Source: CAZPMO01 sp964587515 (GTDB lineage: Bacteria; Pseudomonadota; Alphaproteobacteria; MPNO01). Taken from it: a stretch of 13,413 bases of DNA. The stretch's first letter is position 1. Every line of letters starts with the position of its first letter. Made by a program: the position numbers and the translations under genes. The notes beneath the pieces were generated by a model. The model was not told the origin of the DNA. It saw nothing but the letters and a program-made list of their open reading frames with translations, and did not search any database. The stretch is from contig CAZPMO010000133.1 of NCBI GenBank assembly GCA_964587515.1, positions 1 through 13,413 of the forward strand, read 5' to 3'. Of the stretch, positions 1 through 7,397 are shown in pieces.

Positions 1-4
1 TATA

Positions 5-22
5 GGGCCCGCCGGCGGGCTC
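5..22 (-). terminator. Possible terminator hairpin after selB
   Basis: Just past the selB stop codon (23-25, TGA on the minus strand) is a perfect 14-bp GC palindrome, GCCCGCCGGCGGGC, at 7-20. Read on the minus strand it would form a strong stem in the selB mRNA 3' end, followed by CCTATA before the window ends. A long U-run is not visible because the window stops there, so intrinsic termination is only a guess. It could equally be a chance GC palindrome in a GC-rich genome. Confidence 0.35.
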
Positions 23-1951
23 TCACAAGCGACCGGCCGGGAAGCTTTCTTCGGCGGTGCGCAATAGCTCATGGCCGTCGCCGACGCGGCGCGTGAAGCG
101 CGTCTTGTTGAAATATTCCAGCACTTCGATTGCGAGATTGCGGCCGATGCCCGACTGATCCCGAAATCGGGCGGCGGTAATCAGCCCGTCCCCGGCGTCG
201 ACCGAAACATCTTCGGCGATCTCGGCGAGGCGGCGCAGCTCGTCCGGCAAATAGAACCGGTTCTTGCTGACCTGCGCCACGATTCCCAGCCGCGAGGCGC
301 GCACCAGAAAACGCTCCACCTGCCTGGGGTCCATGCCAAGCTCGCCGGCCAGTTCGGAAACCGATATGGAACGTGGCCCGGCATTGCCCAGCACGGGCTC
401 GACCCGGCGCCACATCTTCTCGTCGGCCGCGTTCAGGCGCGCCTCGTGCGTGGCCAGGCGGACACGCTGGCCGTCATGGACCACGATCCCATCGCGTCCC
501 AATTCCGGCAGGATCGCCGCCAGGGTTTCGGGACGCAGACGCGCGTGGAGCCCGGATGCGAGGTTGCGTTCGGTCGCCCCGGCGGTGTCGGGATGGCGCC
601 GGTGCCAGGTTTCCAGCGCCTGTCGGACATCCTCGCCCAGTGCGGTCCAATGCGCGGTCGAAAAGCCGATCCGGTGCTCCGCCGCCCCGACGACGCGCAT
701 GCCGGCGTCGCCCCACAGCGCATCGGCGCCTTCCGGTGTGAGGTTGCGGTTGAGCCGGACCCGTTCGAGATCAAGCCCGGCCGGCGCCTCTTCCAGCAGC
801 CCGGTGAGCGCATCGGCCGCGTCCGGGGCTTCCATCGCGCGCAGATAGGCCATGCGTTCGGGCCGCGCGCGACCGCGGGTCGGCGGGAAGACATCGACCA
901 CCGTGCCGCCGCCCATGGTGCGCCGCGCCGACTGGTCGCGCAGGATCAGCCCGTCGCCATGCCACGCCCCGATTTCGTGGTCGAGCACAAGCTGCACCAG
1001 CGCGTTGCCGCCCGGCGGAATTTCCTTGTCCTCCAGGATCGCGACCCGGCCGGTGACGTCCGCGGCGCCGAGATGGACATGGACCGGGGTCCAGTGCGCC
1101 AACGGCCGGACCTCATCGGCGATGACCCGGATGCGCGCGTCGATCCGGCGCGCCGGGTTGTGCGCCGGCGGCGCGACGATCCAGTCGCCGCGCCCGACTG
1201 TCTCCCGGCTCACATCACCGGTGATATTGAGCGCGCAGCGGTCGCCCGCGACGCCGCGTTCGGCTTTGCGGTCCTGGGCGTGAATGCCGCGTACCCGGAC
1301 CGGGGTCCCCGCCGGCGAGACCAGCAGCTGGTCGCCGACCGAGACCGTGCCCGAGAACACCGTGCCGGTGACCACCAGCCCGGCGCCGACCACCGTGAAC
1401 CCACGATCGACCGCGAGCCGGAAATTGCCCGTCTGGTCGCGCGCCTCTATTTCGCGGGCGGTGGCCGACAGATGATCGCGCAATCCTTCGATTCCCTCGC
1501 CGGTCATGGCCGAAACCGGGAACACCGGCGCATCCGCCAGCGTGGTGCCGGCAAACTGCACCGCGATGTCTTCGAGCACCTCGTCAAGCCGCGCCGGCTC
1601 CACTCGGTCGATCTTGGTCAGCGCTATCGCGCCGCGCGCCACACCCAGCAGATCGAGGATCGCGAGATGTTCGGCCGTCTGCGGCATGGGACCGTCGTCG
1701 GCGGCGACGATGAACAGCACGAAATCGATGGCGGCGACGCCGCACAGCATGTTGCGGACGAATTTCTCGTGGCCCGGCACGTCCACGAAACCCAGCACGG
1801 GCCCGTCCTCGAGCGGCATATAGGCAAAGCCGAGATCGATGGTGAGGTTGCGTTCCTTTTCCTCGGGCAGGCGGTCCGTATCGACGCCGGTCAGCGCCTT
1901 GACCAGCAGCGTCTTGCCGTGATCCACATGGCCGGCGGTCGCGATGATCAT
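23..1951 (-). CDS. selB: Selenocysteine-specific translation elongation factor SelB
   Basis: This is a 642-residue GTPase that carries Sec-tRNA(Sec) to UGA codons marked by a SECIS element. The N-terminal GTPase domain is complete: G1 GHVDHGKT at residues 7-14, the switch I TIDLGFA region at 37-43, G3 DVPGH at 57-61, G4 TKID at 112-115 and G5 SAM at 147-149. EF-Tu-like beta-barrel domains follow to about residue 360. The C-terminal third, about 380-642, has the winged-helix character that binds SECIS RNA in SelB, and its basic FNKTRFTRRVGDGHELL stretch near the end is typical. The length matches bacterial SelB (about 600-640). The ATG at 1949-1951 overlaps the selA stop in an ATGA arrangement, so translation is probably coupled. 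Residues 34-36 read RNL where many SelB proteins read RG(M/I), a small switch I variation. The identification is very secure. Confidence 0.97.
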   Translation of the reverse strand: MIIATAGHVDHGKTLLVKALTGVDTDRLPEEKERNLTIDLGFAYMPLEDGPVLGFVDVPGHEKFVRNMLCGVAAIDFVLFIVAADDGPMPQTAEHLAILDLLGVARGAIALTKIDRVEPARLDEVLEDIAVQFAGTTLADAPVFPVSAMTGEGIEGLRDHLSATAREIEARDQTGNFRLAVDRGFTVVGAGLVVTGTVFSGTVSVGDQLLVSPAGTPVRVRGIHAQDRKAERGVAGDRCALNITGDVSRETVGRGDWIVAPPAHNPARRIDARIRVIADEVRPLAHWTPVHVHLGAADVTGRVAILEDKEIPPGGNALVQLVLDHEIGAWHGDGLILRDQSARRTMGGGTVVDVFPPTRGRARPERMAYLRAMEAPDAADALTGLLEEAPAGLDLERVRLNRNLTPEGADALWGDAGMRVVGAAEHRIGFSTAHWTALGEDVRQALETWHRRHPDTAGATERNLASGLHARLRPETLAAILPELGRDGIVVHDGQRVRLATHEARLNAADEKMWRRVEPVLGNAGPRSISVSELAGELGMDPRQVERFLVRASRLGIVAQVSKNRFYLPDELRRLAEIAEDVSVDAGDGLITAARFRDQSGIGRNLAIEVLEYFNKTRFTRRVGDGHELLRTAEESFPAGRL

Positions 1952-3354
1952 GCGTCCAGACCTTCAAGCTGCGCGCGGAAGCCCGGCTCGTCCTCCAGGC
2001 AGCGCAGATCGAACAGCAATGCGCCGTCCTGGACGCGGCCGATCACCGGCGTGGGCAGCGCCGCGAAGCGCGCCGCCAGGCGTTTCAGCGCCGTGCCCGC
2101 GCCGCGCTTGCCGGTATTCGGCGTGATCGCGACGGCGCGGCTCGGCAGGATTTCCACCGGCAGTGCGCCCGAGCCGATCTGGCTTGAGCACGCGAGGATC
2201 CCCACCGATACGGTCTCGCCGAGGCGCGCCGCGATGGCCGGCGCGATACGTTCGGCCAGCGCCGCGATCTCGTCCTCGGCGCGGGCCAGCAGGCGCAGCG
2301 TCGGCACCCGCTCGGCCAGCCGGTCGGGATTGGCGTAGAGCGCGAAGATCGCGCCCAGCGCGGCGATGGTCATCTTGTCGACGCGCAGCGCGCGCTTCAT
2401 GGGGTTGCGCTTGATGCGGCTGATCAGATCGGCCTTGCCGACGATCAGGCCCGCCTGCGGCCCGCCCAGCAGCTTGTCGCCGGAAAAGGTCACGATGTCG
2501 GCGCCGTCGGCGATGGCCTCGGCCGGCGTCGGCTCGTGCGGCAGACCGAAGCGGGCGAGGTCGACCAGCGTACCGCTGCCGAGATCGACCGCGAAGGGGA
2601 TGCCGCGCTCGTGGCACAAAGCGGCGAGGTAGCGCTCCGGCACGGCGGCGGTGAAGCCCTGAATTTCGTAATTGCTGGTATGGACCGCCATCACCATGGC
2701 GGTGCGCGGACCGATGGCGGCCTCGAAATCACGCAGATGCGTGCGGTTCGTGGTGCCCACCTCGACCAGCTTGCAGCCGGCGCGCGACATGATGTCGGGC
2801 ATGCGGAATGCGCCGCCGATCTCGATCAGCTCGCCGCGCGAGACCGGCACCTCCTTTTTCAGCGCCAGTGCGTTCAGCACAAGCAGCACGGCGGCGGCGT
2901 TGTTGTTGACCACGGTGGCGGCTTCCGCGCCGGTCAGCCGGCACAGCCAGTCTTCCAGATGGGAATCGCGGTCGCCGCGCCGCGCCGCCTCGATATCATA
3001 TTCCAGGTTGCTGGCGCCGGTCGCCACGGCGGCCACCGCGGCCATTGCCTCCTCGGGCAGGATGGCGCGGCCGAGATTGGTATGCAGCACCGTGCCGGTC
3101 AGGTTGAACACCGGGCGCAGCGACGGCGCGAGCCGCGCGCGGACGCGCTCGGCGATATCGGCGACGATTGCGTTTTCGTCGACCTCGGTCCCTTCCTTCG
3201 AGAGCCGTTTACGCAGATCGGCCAGCGACTCACGCGCGCACTCGACCACGATGGCGCGGCCATGGCGCGCGATTAGCGCCGCCGTCTCGGGCAGGCCCAA
3301 CAGCCGGTCGGTCGCCGGGATCGCCGCCTGTCTGGGGCGCGCCTTACCCGGCAT
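1948..3354 (-). CDS. selA: L-seryl-tRNA(Sec) selenium transferase SelA
   Basis: SelA is a PLP enzyme that converts Ser-tRNA(Sec) to Sec-tRNA(Sec) using selenophosphate. With the chosen ATG at 3352-3354 the protein has 468 residues, close to E. coli SelA (463). The PLP lysine lies in SGDKLLGGPQ, at residue 294. Other family blocks are the NLTGTVLHTNLGRA segment near 84-97, GASNLEYD at 113-120, and the glycine-rich substrate region up to VDLGSGTLVDL (257-267). An in-frame GTG at 3421-3423 would add 23 residues. I prefer the ATG because the extra residues do not look like the SelA N terminus, although neither start has a strong ribosome-binding site. The gene comes first in the selA-selB pair and diverges from cobC across about 106 bp. 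The partners selD, selC and a selenoprotein gene are not in the window. Confidence 0.96.
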   Translation of the reverse strand: MPGKARPRQAAIPATDRLLGLPETAALIARHGRAIVVECARESLADLRKRLSKEGTEVDENAIVADIAERVRARLAPSLRPVFNLTGTVLHTNLGRAILPEEAMAAVAAVATGASNLEYDIEAARRGDRDSHLEDWLCRLTGAEAATVVNNNAAAVLLVLNALALKKEVPVSRGELIEIGGAFRMPDIMSRAGCKLVEVGTTNRTHLRDFEAAIGPRTAMVMAVHTSNYEIQGFTAAVPERYLAALCHERGIPFAVDLGSGTLVDLARFGLPHEPTPAEAIADGADIVTFSGDKLLGGPQAGLIVGKADLISRIKRNPMKRALRVDKMTIAALGAIFALYANPDRLAERVPTLRLLARAEDEIAALAERIAPAIAARLGETVSVGILACSSQIGSGALPVEILPSRAVAITPNTGKRGAGTALKRLAARFAALPTPVIGRVQDGALLFDLRCLEDEPGFRAQLEGLDA

Positions 3355-3460
3355 CGGGCGAAAGTTCGATTGTTGACCACATGGTTCGAATCTAGCACGC
3401 CCCGCAATTCCATGGAAACGCACGGTTTAGCGAGCTTCGGCGGCCGTGATAGGGTTGGAC

Positions 3461-4474
3461 ATGGACGCTTCATCTCTTTTCCACGGCGGCGATCTTTCGT
3501 GGGCGGCGGCGCGGTTCGGCGCGTCGGAGAAGCCGTGGCTCGATCTTTCGACCGGGATCAACCCGATTCCCTATCCGGTCGGCGAAATTCCGGCGGCCGC
3601 CTTCGAGCGGCTGCCCGACGCAAGCGCAATCGCGGACCTGTGTGCGGCGGCTGCCGCCTATTACGGCGCGCTGGATGCCCGCGTCGTCGTGGCCACGCCC
3701 GGCACGCAGATGCTGATCCAGACGCTGCCCCGGCTGCGCGCGCCCGGCCGCGTCGCGGTGCTGGGACCGACCTATGGCGAACACGCGGCGGCGTGGAAAG
3801 CCGCCGGCCACCAGGTCGAAATCATCGGCGAGCTTGATCGGGCCACTGACCGGGACGTGGTGGTGGTGACCAATCCCAATAATCCCGACGGTAAGGCCCA
3901 TGATCCCGCCCGGCTCGCCGACCTGGCGCCCGCGCTCGCCGCGCGCGGCGGCTGGCTGGTGATCGACGAAGCGTTCGCCGATGTCGCGCCCGAACTCAGT
4001 CTGGCGGCGCGCGCCCATCGTCCGGGCATCATCGTGCTGCGCTCGTTCGGCAAGTTTTTCGGGCTGGCTGGCGTCCGGCTGGGGTTTGCCCTGGCCGAGC
4101 CGGCGCTGGCCCGACCGATCGGCGAGGCGCTCGGGCCGTGGGCGGTGTCCGGCCCGGCCATCGAAATCGCCACCCGCGCCTTCGCCGACCCCGGCTGGAC
4201 GCGTGAGACGCGCCTCCGCCTCGCCCGCGCCGCCGCCGCGCTCGACGGCATTCTTACCGCTTCGGGGCTACACATCATCGGCGGCACGACACTGTTCCGA
4301 TTGGTCGAAACCCCGGACGCGTCCGCATTGTTCGAGGCGCTGGGCCGGCGCGGCATTCTCGTGCGCCATTTTCCCGACCAGCCCGACCGGCTCCGCTTCG
4401 GCCTGCCCCCGGACGATGCGGCTCAGGCCCGGCTGGCCGATGCGTTGGCGGAGGAGCGTCAGGTCACGACGTAG
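3461..4474 (+). CDS. cobC: Threonine-phosphate decarboxylase (cobalamin biosynthesis)
   Basis: This fold-type I PLP enzyme (337 residues) belongs to the CobC/CobD family, which makes (R)-1-aminopropan-2-yl phosphate, the linker between the corrin ring and the lower ligand of vitamin B12. Visible signatures are HGGDLSWAAARFG near the start (8-20), DLSTGINPIPYP at 28-39, NPNNPDG at 138-144, VIDEAF at 167-172, and the PLP-lysine motif RSFGKFFGLAGVRLG, with lysine 198. The start is the ATG at 3461, preceded by AGGG at 3451-3454 with a 6-base spacer; a GTG at 3446 is the alternative. Unusually, no other cob gene is adjacent: selA is upstream and divergent, a Rieske gene is downstream and convergent. 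Its stop (4472-4474) lies inside the Rieske gene, a 16-bp 3' overlap. A histidinol-phosphate aminotransferase is less likely given the N-terminal HGGDL and STGINP blocks. Confidence 0.9.
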   Translation: MDASSLFHGGDLSWAAARFGASEKPWLDLSTGINPIPYPVGEIPAAAFERLPDASAIADLCAAAAAYYGALDARVVVATPGTQMLIQTLPRLRAPGRVAVLGPTYGEHAAAWKAAGHQVEIIGELDRATDRDVVVVTNPNNPDGKAHDPARLADLAPALAARGGWLVIDEAFADVAPELSLAARAHRPGIIVLRSFGKFFGLAGVRLGFALAEPALARPIGEALGPWAVSGPAIEIATRAFADPGWTRETRLRLARAAAALDGILTASGLHIIGGTTLFRLVETPDASALFEALGRRGILVRHFPDQPDRLRFGLPPDDAAQARLADALAEERQVTT

Positions 4475-4830
4475 ACCTCGTCGCCCTTCACCTCGACGTC
4501 GTATTTCTTCAGTCGGAAGGTCTTGTCGGCGCTGGACAGGCCGTCTTCCATCTGGAATTCCCAGCCGTGCCAGGGGCAGACGATGTGCATGTGGTCGTGG
4601 TCGAAGCGCGTGCCCAGGCGGGTCTTGTCGTCGGCGATGATCGCTTCGACCTTGGCCATGGTCAGCCCTTCGCAGGCCGGGCCGCCCTGATGCGGGCAAA
4701 AATTCTGATAGGCGTACCAGTCGCCCTTGACCAGATAGACGCCGATCTCGCCCGCGCCGTTGGCGACGATCTTCTTGTCGCCGTCATCGAACTCGTCGGT
4801 CTTGCCGACCAGGATTTTCTTCTTCGCCAT
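4459..4830 (-). CDS. Small Rieske [2Fe-2S] protein
   Basis: This 123-residue soluble protein has one Rieske domain, so it probably carries electrons for an oxygenase or reductase. The cluster ligands are visible as NFCPHQGG (C45, H47) and IVCPWHGWEF (C85, H88). The spacing between H47 and C85 is 37 residues, much longer than the usual 15-17 of Rieske ferredoxins. The extra stretch (about 58-83) is charged, ending in RFDHDHMHI. From memory, a longer spacing also occurs in a ferredoxin-like subgroup with a CPHQGGP...CPWHGWEF pattern. The ATG at 4828-4830 lies only 2 bp after the amidohydrolase stop, so the two genes are surely co-transcribed and probably coupled. No oxygenase alpha subunit is present. 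The reading frame is open upstream for another 143 codons inside the amidohydrolase gene, but MAKKKILVGK is the natural start. There is no signal peptide. Confidence 0.9.
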   Translation of the reverse strand: MAKKKILVGKTDEFDDGDKKIVANGAGEIGVYLVKGDWYAYQNFCPHQGGPACEGLTMAKVEAIIADDKTRLGTRFDHDHMHIVCPWHGWEFQMEDGLSSADKTFRLKKYDVEVKGDEVYVVT

Positions 4831-4832
4831 TT

Positions 4833-6041
4833 CTAAGCCATCGGTTGGTAATCGGGATAGCGCTCGGAGACGTCGATGTTGAACACCTTGCGGGCGTTCT
4901 CGCCCAGGATGTTGCGCTTGGCCTTCTCGTCCAGGAACGGCAAATCGTAGATCACGCTCGGCAGTTCCATGTCCCAGTGCGGATAATCGGACCCGAACAG
5001 AAGCTGGGTCTCGGCGTTGATCACCTTGAAGGTGGATTCCAGCAGCGACAGGTCGTTGGGCACCTCCATGGGCTGGGTGGTGTAGTACATGTCCTGGATG
5101 TACTCGCTGGGCAGTTTCTTGAGCATGGGAACTTCGGAAGAGCGCATGCGGTAGTCGCTGTCGAGGCGTTGCGCCACCCACGGCACCCAGGCGAGACCGG
5201 ATTCGGTCCACACCACCTTGAGCTTGGGAAAGCGCTCGTTCATGCCGTTGCAGATCCAATTGCAGAGATGCAGCACGTTGAACAGCGTGAAGCCCAGCGC
5301 ATGCATCACGATGAACGGCTCGCCCGCCGACATGAACGGATCGTTGGGGTTGAACCCGCTGTGGAAGGTCAGCGGCTTGCCGCTCTCCTCGATCAGCGAA
5401 TAGAGCTTCATGTAGGCGTTGTCGTGCACCCGGTTGTAGCGGACGCTGCCCACATGGAAGCCGGCCACGCGCGGATCGTCGCCGAATTCCTCGGCCAGCT
5501 TATAGGCCTCGTCGGGGTTGCCGAAGGGAAGCTGCAGCAACACCCTGACCCGCGATCCCTTGACCGCGATTTTTTCCATCAGCCAGCGCGAATAGGCGCG
5601 GCATAGAGCCACTTCCATATCGGGCTTGGCCAGCCCCACCGACAGCAGTCCGGTCGGGTAGAGCACCGAATAATCGGTGCCCATGGCGTCCATGAAGCGG
5701 TTGGTGAGGTGGATGTCGCGATGCGTGCCGTCGGCGGGAGTCTGTTCCAGCGGGCGCAGCGGATAGCGCGTGATGCGGCCGCCCATGGGCTGCAACGTGC
5801 CGCGCCCGGTGGACAGCAGGCCTGGATTCGACAGCGCCAGGTGGTGCAGCACCTCGTCGTCTATGTACTCGGCGATCTCGACGTTGGATTCGGATTCGTA
5901 GTGATGCGCGTCGGCGTCGATGATGGGAAATTCGTCGAACCCGCGCGCGTCGCGTATACGCGCCGCCTGGACCAGCATTTTATCGGTGCTGTAGCCGTCG
6001 ATGACTTCCTTCCGCAGCGGATCGCTTGTCGGCAGTTCCAT
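4833..6041 (-). CDS. Amidohydrolase-2 family metal-dependent hydrolase/decarboxylase
   Basis: This 402-residue TIM-barrel protein resembles the amidohydrolase_2 family (PF04909), which includes ACMSD and related decarboxylases of aromatic-ring products. Candidate metal or catalytic residues are in IIDADAHHYE (D44, H46), TFHSGF (H227), LHLCNW (H258) and FGSDYPHWD (D352), matching the order in that family. Positions 120-135 (MGTDYSVLYPTGLLSVG) and the tail ILGENARKVFNID are also typical. The start ATG at 6039-6041 has a good site, AGGGGA about 6 bases upstream. There is no signal peptide. It sits between a flavin aromatic hydroxylase and the Rieske gene, on the same strand, which suggests a step in ring-compound breakdown. 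Whether it hydrolyses or decarboxylates, and its substrate, cannot be told from sequence. Confidence 0.88.
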   Translation of the reverse strand: MELPTSDPLRKEVIDGYSTDKMLVQAARIRDARGFDEFPIIDADAHHYESESNVEIAEYIDDEVLHHLALSNPGLLSTGRGTLQPMGGRITRYPLRPLEQTPADGTHRDIHLTNRFMDAMGTDYSVLYPTGLLSVGLAKPDMEVALCRAYSRWLMEKIAVKGSRVRVLLQLPFGNPDEAYKLAEEFGDDPRVAGFHVGSVRYNRVHDNAYMKLYSLIEESGKPLTFHSGFNPNDPFMSAGEPFIVMHALGFTLFNVLHLCNWICNGMNERFPKLKVVWTESGLAWVPWVAQRLDSDYRMRSSEVPMLKKLPSEYIQDMYYTTQPMEVPNDLSLLESTFKVINAETQLLFGSDYPHWDMELPSVIYDLPFLDEKAKRNILGENARKVFNIDVSERYPDYQPMA

Positions 6042-6091
6042 GGATCATCCCCTTTTCGACGTTGCCACGCCGATCACCGCACCGTCCGCGC

Positions 6092-6113
6092 TCGATGTCA
6101 CTGATCCATGTCA
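6092..6113. repeat. Short direct repeat upstream of the amidohydrolase gene
   Basis: TCGATGTCA at 6092-6100 and TCCATGTCA at 6105-6113 match at 8 of 9 bases with a 13-bp period. They lie in the 106-bp gap between the hydroxylase stop (6148) and the amidohydrolase ATG (6041). Overlapping them is a short inverted repeat, ACTGA at 6100-6104 with TCAGT at 6111-6115. This could be a binding site for a regulator of an internal promoter, but short repeats like this also occur by chance. No clear promoter was found here. Confidence 0.25.
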
Positions 6114-6147
6114 GTCGAGCCGGCCTGCGGTGTAGTTGGGGGACTTG

Positions 6148-7292
6148 TCAGGTCAGCGGGACCGTAAGGGGGTTGTATGAATAGAGCCAGGCGTTGCGGT
6201 CGGCGCCTTCGTCGCGCTTGGCGAACGACGCCCTGATTTTTTCGACCGAATCCAGGTGGAACAGCGCGCGGTTGGCGGTCGATTGGTTCACGACGCGTGT
6301 CGTGCGCTCTATGCGATTGCGCTGATAAAGCTGAAGCGCCTCGGCGATCGATCCCGCCTGATCGAGCGCGCGGGTCAGCANNNNNNNNNNGTCGGGTGCG
6401 CCGCGTCGCCCAGGATCGTCACGCGCGGCGTGCTCCAGTTCGCGATCGCCGGCCGGTTGTGCAGCGACCAGCGGAAGCACTGATCGCGGTCGGCGGCGTC
6501 GATGATGGTCTGGATATCGGCATGCCAGCCCTCGAAGTCGGCCTTCAGATTCTCCCACGGGAACCGGGCGGTCCACGATTCCTCCGAAACGTCGTCGGTT
6601 TCCACGATCCCGACGAAATTCAACAGCGCGCCGGCGCGCAGGAAATACGACACCACGTGCCCGCCCGGCCCCATCCACACCGACATCACCCGGTCCATGA
6701 AGTTCTCCGGCAGGCGTTCTATCGGAAGCGTCAGGCGCCATGCGGCATCACCGGTATAGGTGGCCGGCACGTCGCCGGCGATCTGCCGGCGGACGACCGA
6801 TTTGAGCCCATCGCCGCCGATCAGCAGGTCGCCGCGCGCCGATGCGCCGTCGGCGAAGCGGAGCACGACGCCGTCATCGTCCTCCTCGAAATCGACGGCC
6901 TGGTGATTCAGCCGGATCACGTCGGACTTAAGCTCGCGCGCCTTTGCGGCGAGCAGATCGTGAATGTCGGCCCGGTGCATCTGATAATAGGGCGCGCCAT
7001 GCAGCCTTTCATGCTCATCGGACAACGCGAAACGGTTGATTTCCTCGCCGGTGTCGTGAAGCCGGAAAACATACGCGCCGGGTTTCACGCCGATCTTGGC
7101 GACGGCGGGGCCGAGACCGAGATGGTTGAGCACGTGTCCGGCGTTGGCGCTCATCTGAATGCCGGCGCCGACCTCGGCAAGCTCGGGGGCCTGCTCGAAA
7201 ATCGTGACGTCGTGGCCCGCCATCAGCAGGTTCGAGGCCGCCGTCAATCCGCCAATTCCGGCGCCGGCGATAAGAATGTTTCTACGCGTCAC
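6148..7292 (-). CDS. FAD-dependent aromatic hydroxylase (salicylate/3-hydroxybenzoate hydroxylase-like), split by an assembly gap
   Basis: This class A flavoprotein monooxygenase would use NAD(P)H and O2 to hydroxylate an aromatic ring. All three FAD fingerprints are visible: GAGIGG at residues 10-15 with E34 closing the Rossmann unit, the DG motif in GGDGLKSVVRRQI at 159-171, and GDAAHP at 295-300. The coding frame then runs into 10 N (6381-6390) and continues in a different frame with LTRALDQAGSIAEALQLYQRN to a TGA at 6148-6150. The downstream piece has the family's helical C terminus, ending WLYSYNPLTVPLT. The frame change results from a wrong gap length, not a true mutation: the 10 N cannot be the real size. 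Missing is the LPxxxQGxxxAIEDA segment expected just after GDAAHP. The start is a GTG at 7290-7292 with GGGGAG 9 bases upstream. The likely substrate is a hydroxybenzoate-type compound, but this is family-level inference. Confidence 0.88.
6381..6390. other. Scaffold gap (10 N) of wrong length
   Basis: Ten undetermined bases lie inside the hydroxylase gene. On the minus strand the upstream piece ends HP plus AC, an incomplete codon that must be Thr. The downstream piece begins TG, completing an unknown codon before LTRAL. Restoring one frame needs a gap of 3n+2 bases, and 10 is 3n+1. Family spacing between GDAAHP and the next helix suggests roughly 50 bases are truly missing. Confidence 0.85.
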
Positions 7293-7301
7293 GCTGCGCT
7301 A

Positions 7302-7376
7302 CTCCCCGTATCCTCGTTGCACTGTCGCGGGGAGGAGATAATTACTTTTTCTTATCTCCGCAATCCTTATCGGAGA
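7302..7376 (-). promoter_or_regulatory. Hairpin-rich region upstream of the hydroxylase gene
   Basis: The 105-bp gap between MAPEG and the hydroxylase holds three pairings. (A) TCTCCG at 7355-7360 pairs with CGGAGA at 7371-7376. (B) GGAGATAA at 7334-7341 pairs with TTATCTCC at 7352-7359. (C) CGGGGAG at 7328-7334 pairs with CTCCCCG at 7302-7308. A and B both have 10-base loops and share 7355-7359, so in RNA they exclude each other. The 7302-7308 arm of C is, on the minus strand, the ribosome-binding site GGGGAG of the hydroxylase, so C would hide it. Either this is a structured mRNA leader controlling the hydroxylase, or A and B are DNA operators over a weak promoter (TTGCGG at 7363-7358, TATCTC at 7340-7335 on the minus strand). 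The arms are read directly; the function is inferred. Confidence 0.45.
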
Positions 7377-7397
7377 GGTTTAATTTTCGGTCCACTA

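Noticed and set aside
71..2338. A 755-codon open frame on the plus strand opposite selB and part of selA
   Set aside because: It is the mirror of strongly GC-biased codons. Its translation is low-complexity and Arg/Asp/Gly/His-rich with no domain, while the minus-strand genes carry full SelB and SelA motifs.
3334..3404. tRNA-like pieces: GGGGCGC at 3334-3340, a T-loop-like GGTTCGAATC at 3383-3392 and CGCCCC at 3398-3403
   Set aside because: The T stem does not pair (only 2-3 of 5 positions), there is no D arm or anticodon arm, and the 3' end is GCAA instead of CCA. The region also overlaps the selA start. It is neither tRNA-Sec nor a convincing tRNA remnant.
6091..6119. CTCGA (6091-6095) and TCGAG (6115-6119) as an operator
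   Set aside because: Five-base arms 19 bases apart with no interior symmetry are expected by chance; the nearby direct repeat is only marginally better.
6148..7292. The hydroxylase as a frameshifted pseudogene
   Set aside because: The frame change coincides exactly with the N run, and both halves are well conserved, so an incorrect gap size is the simpler explanation.
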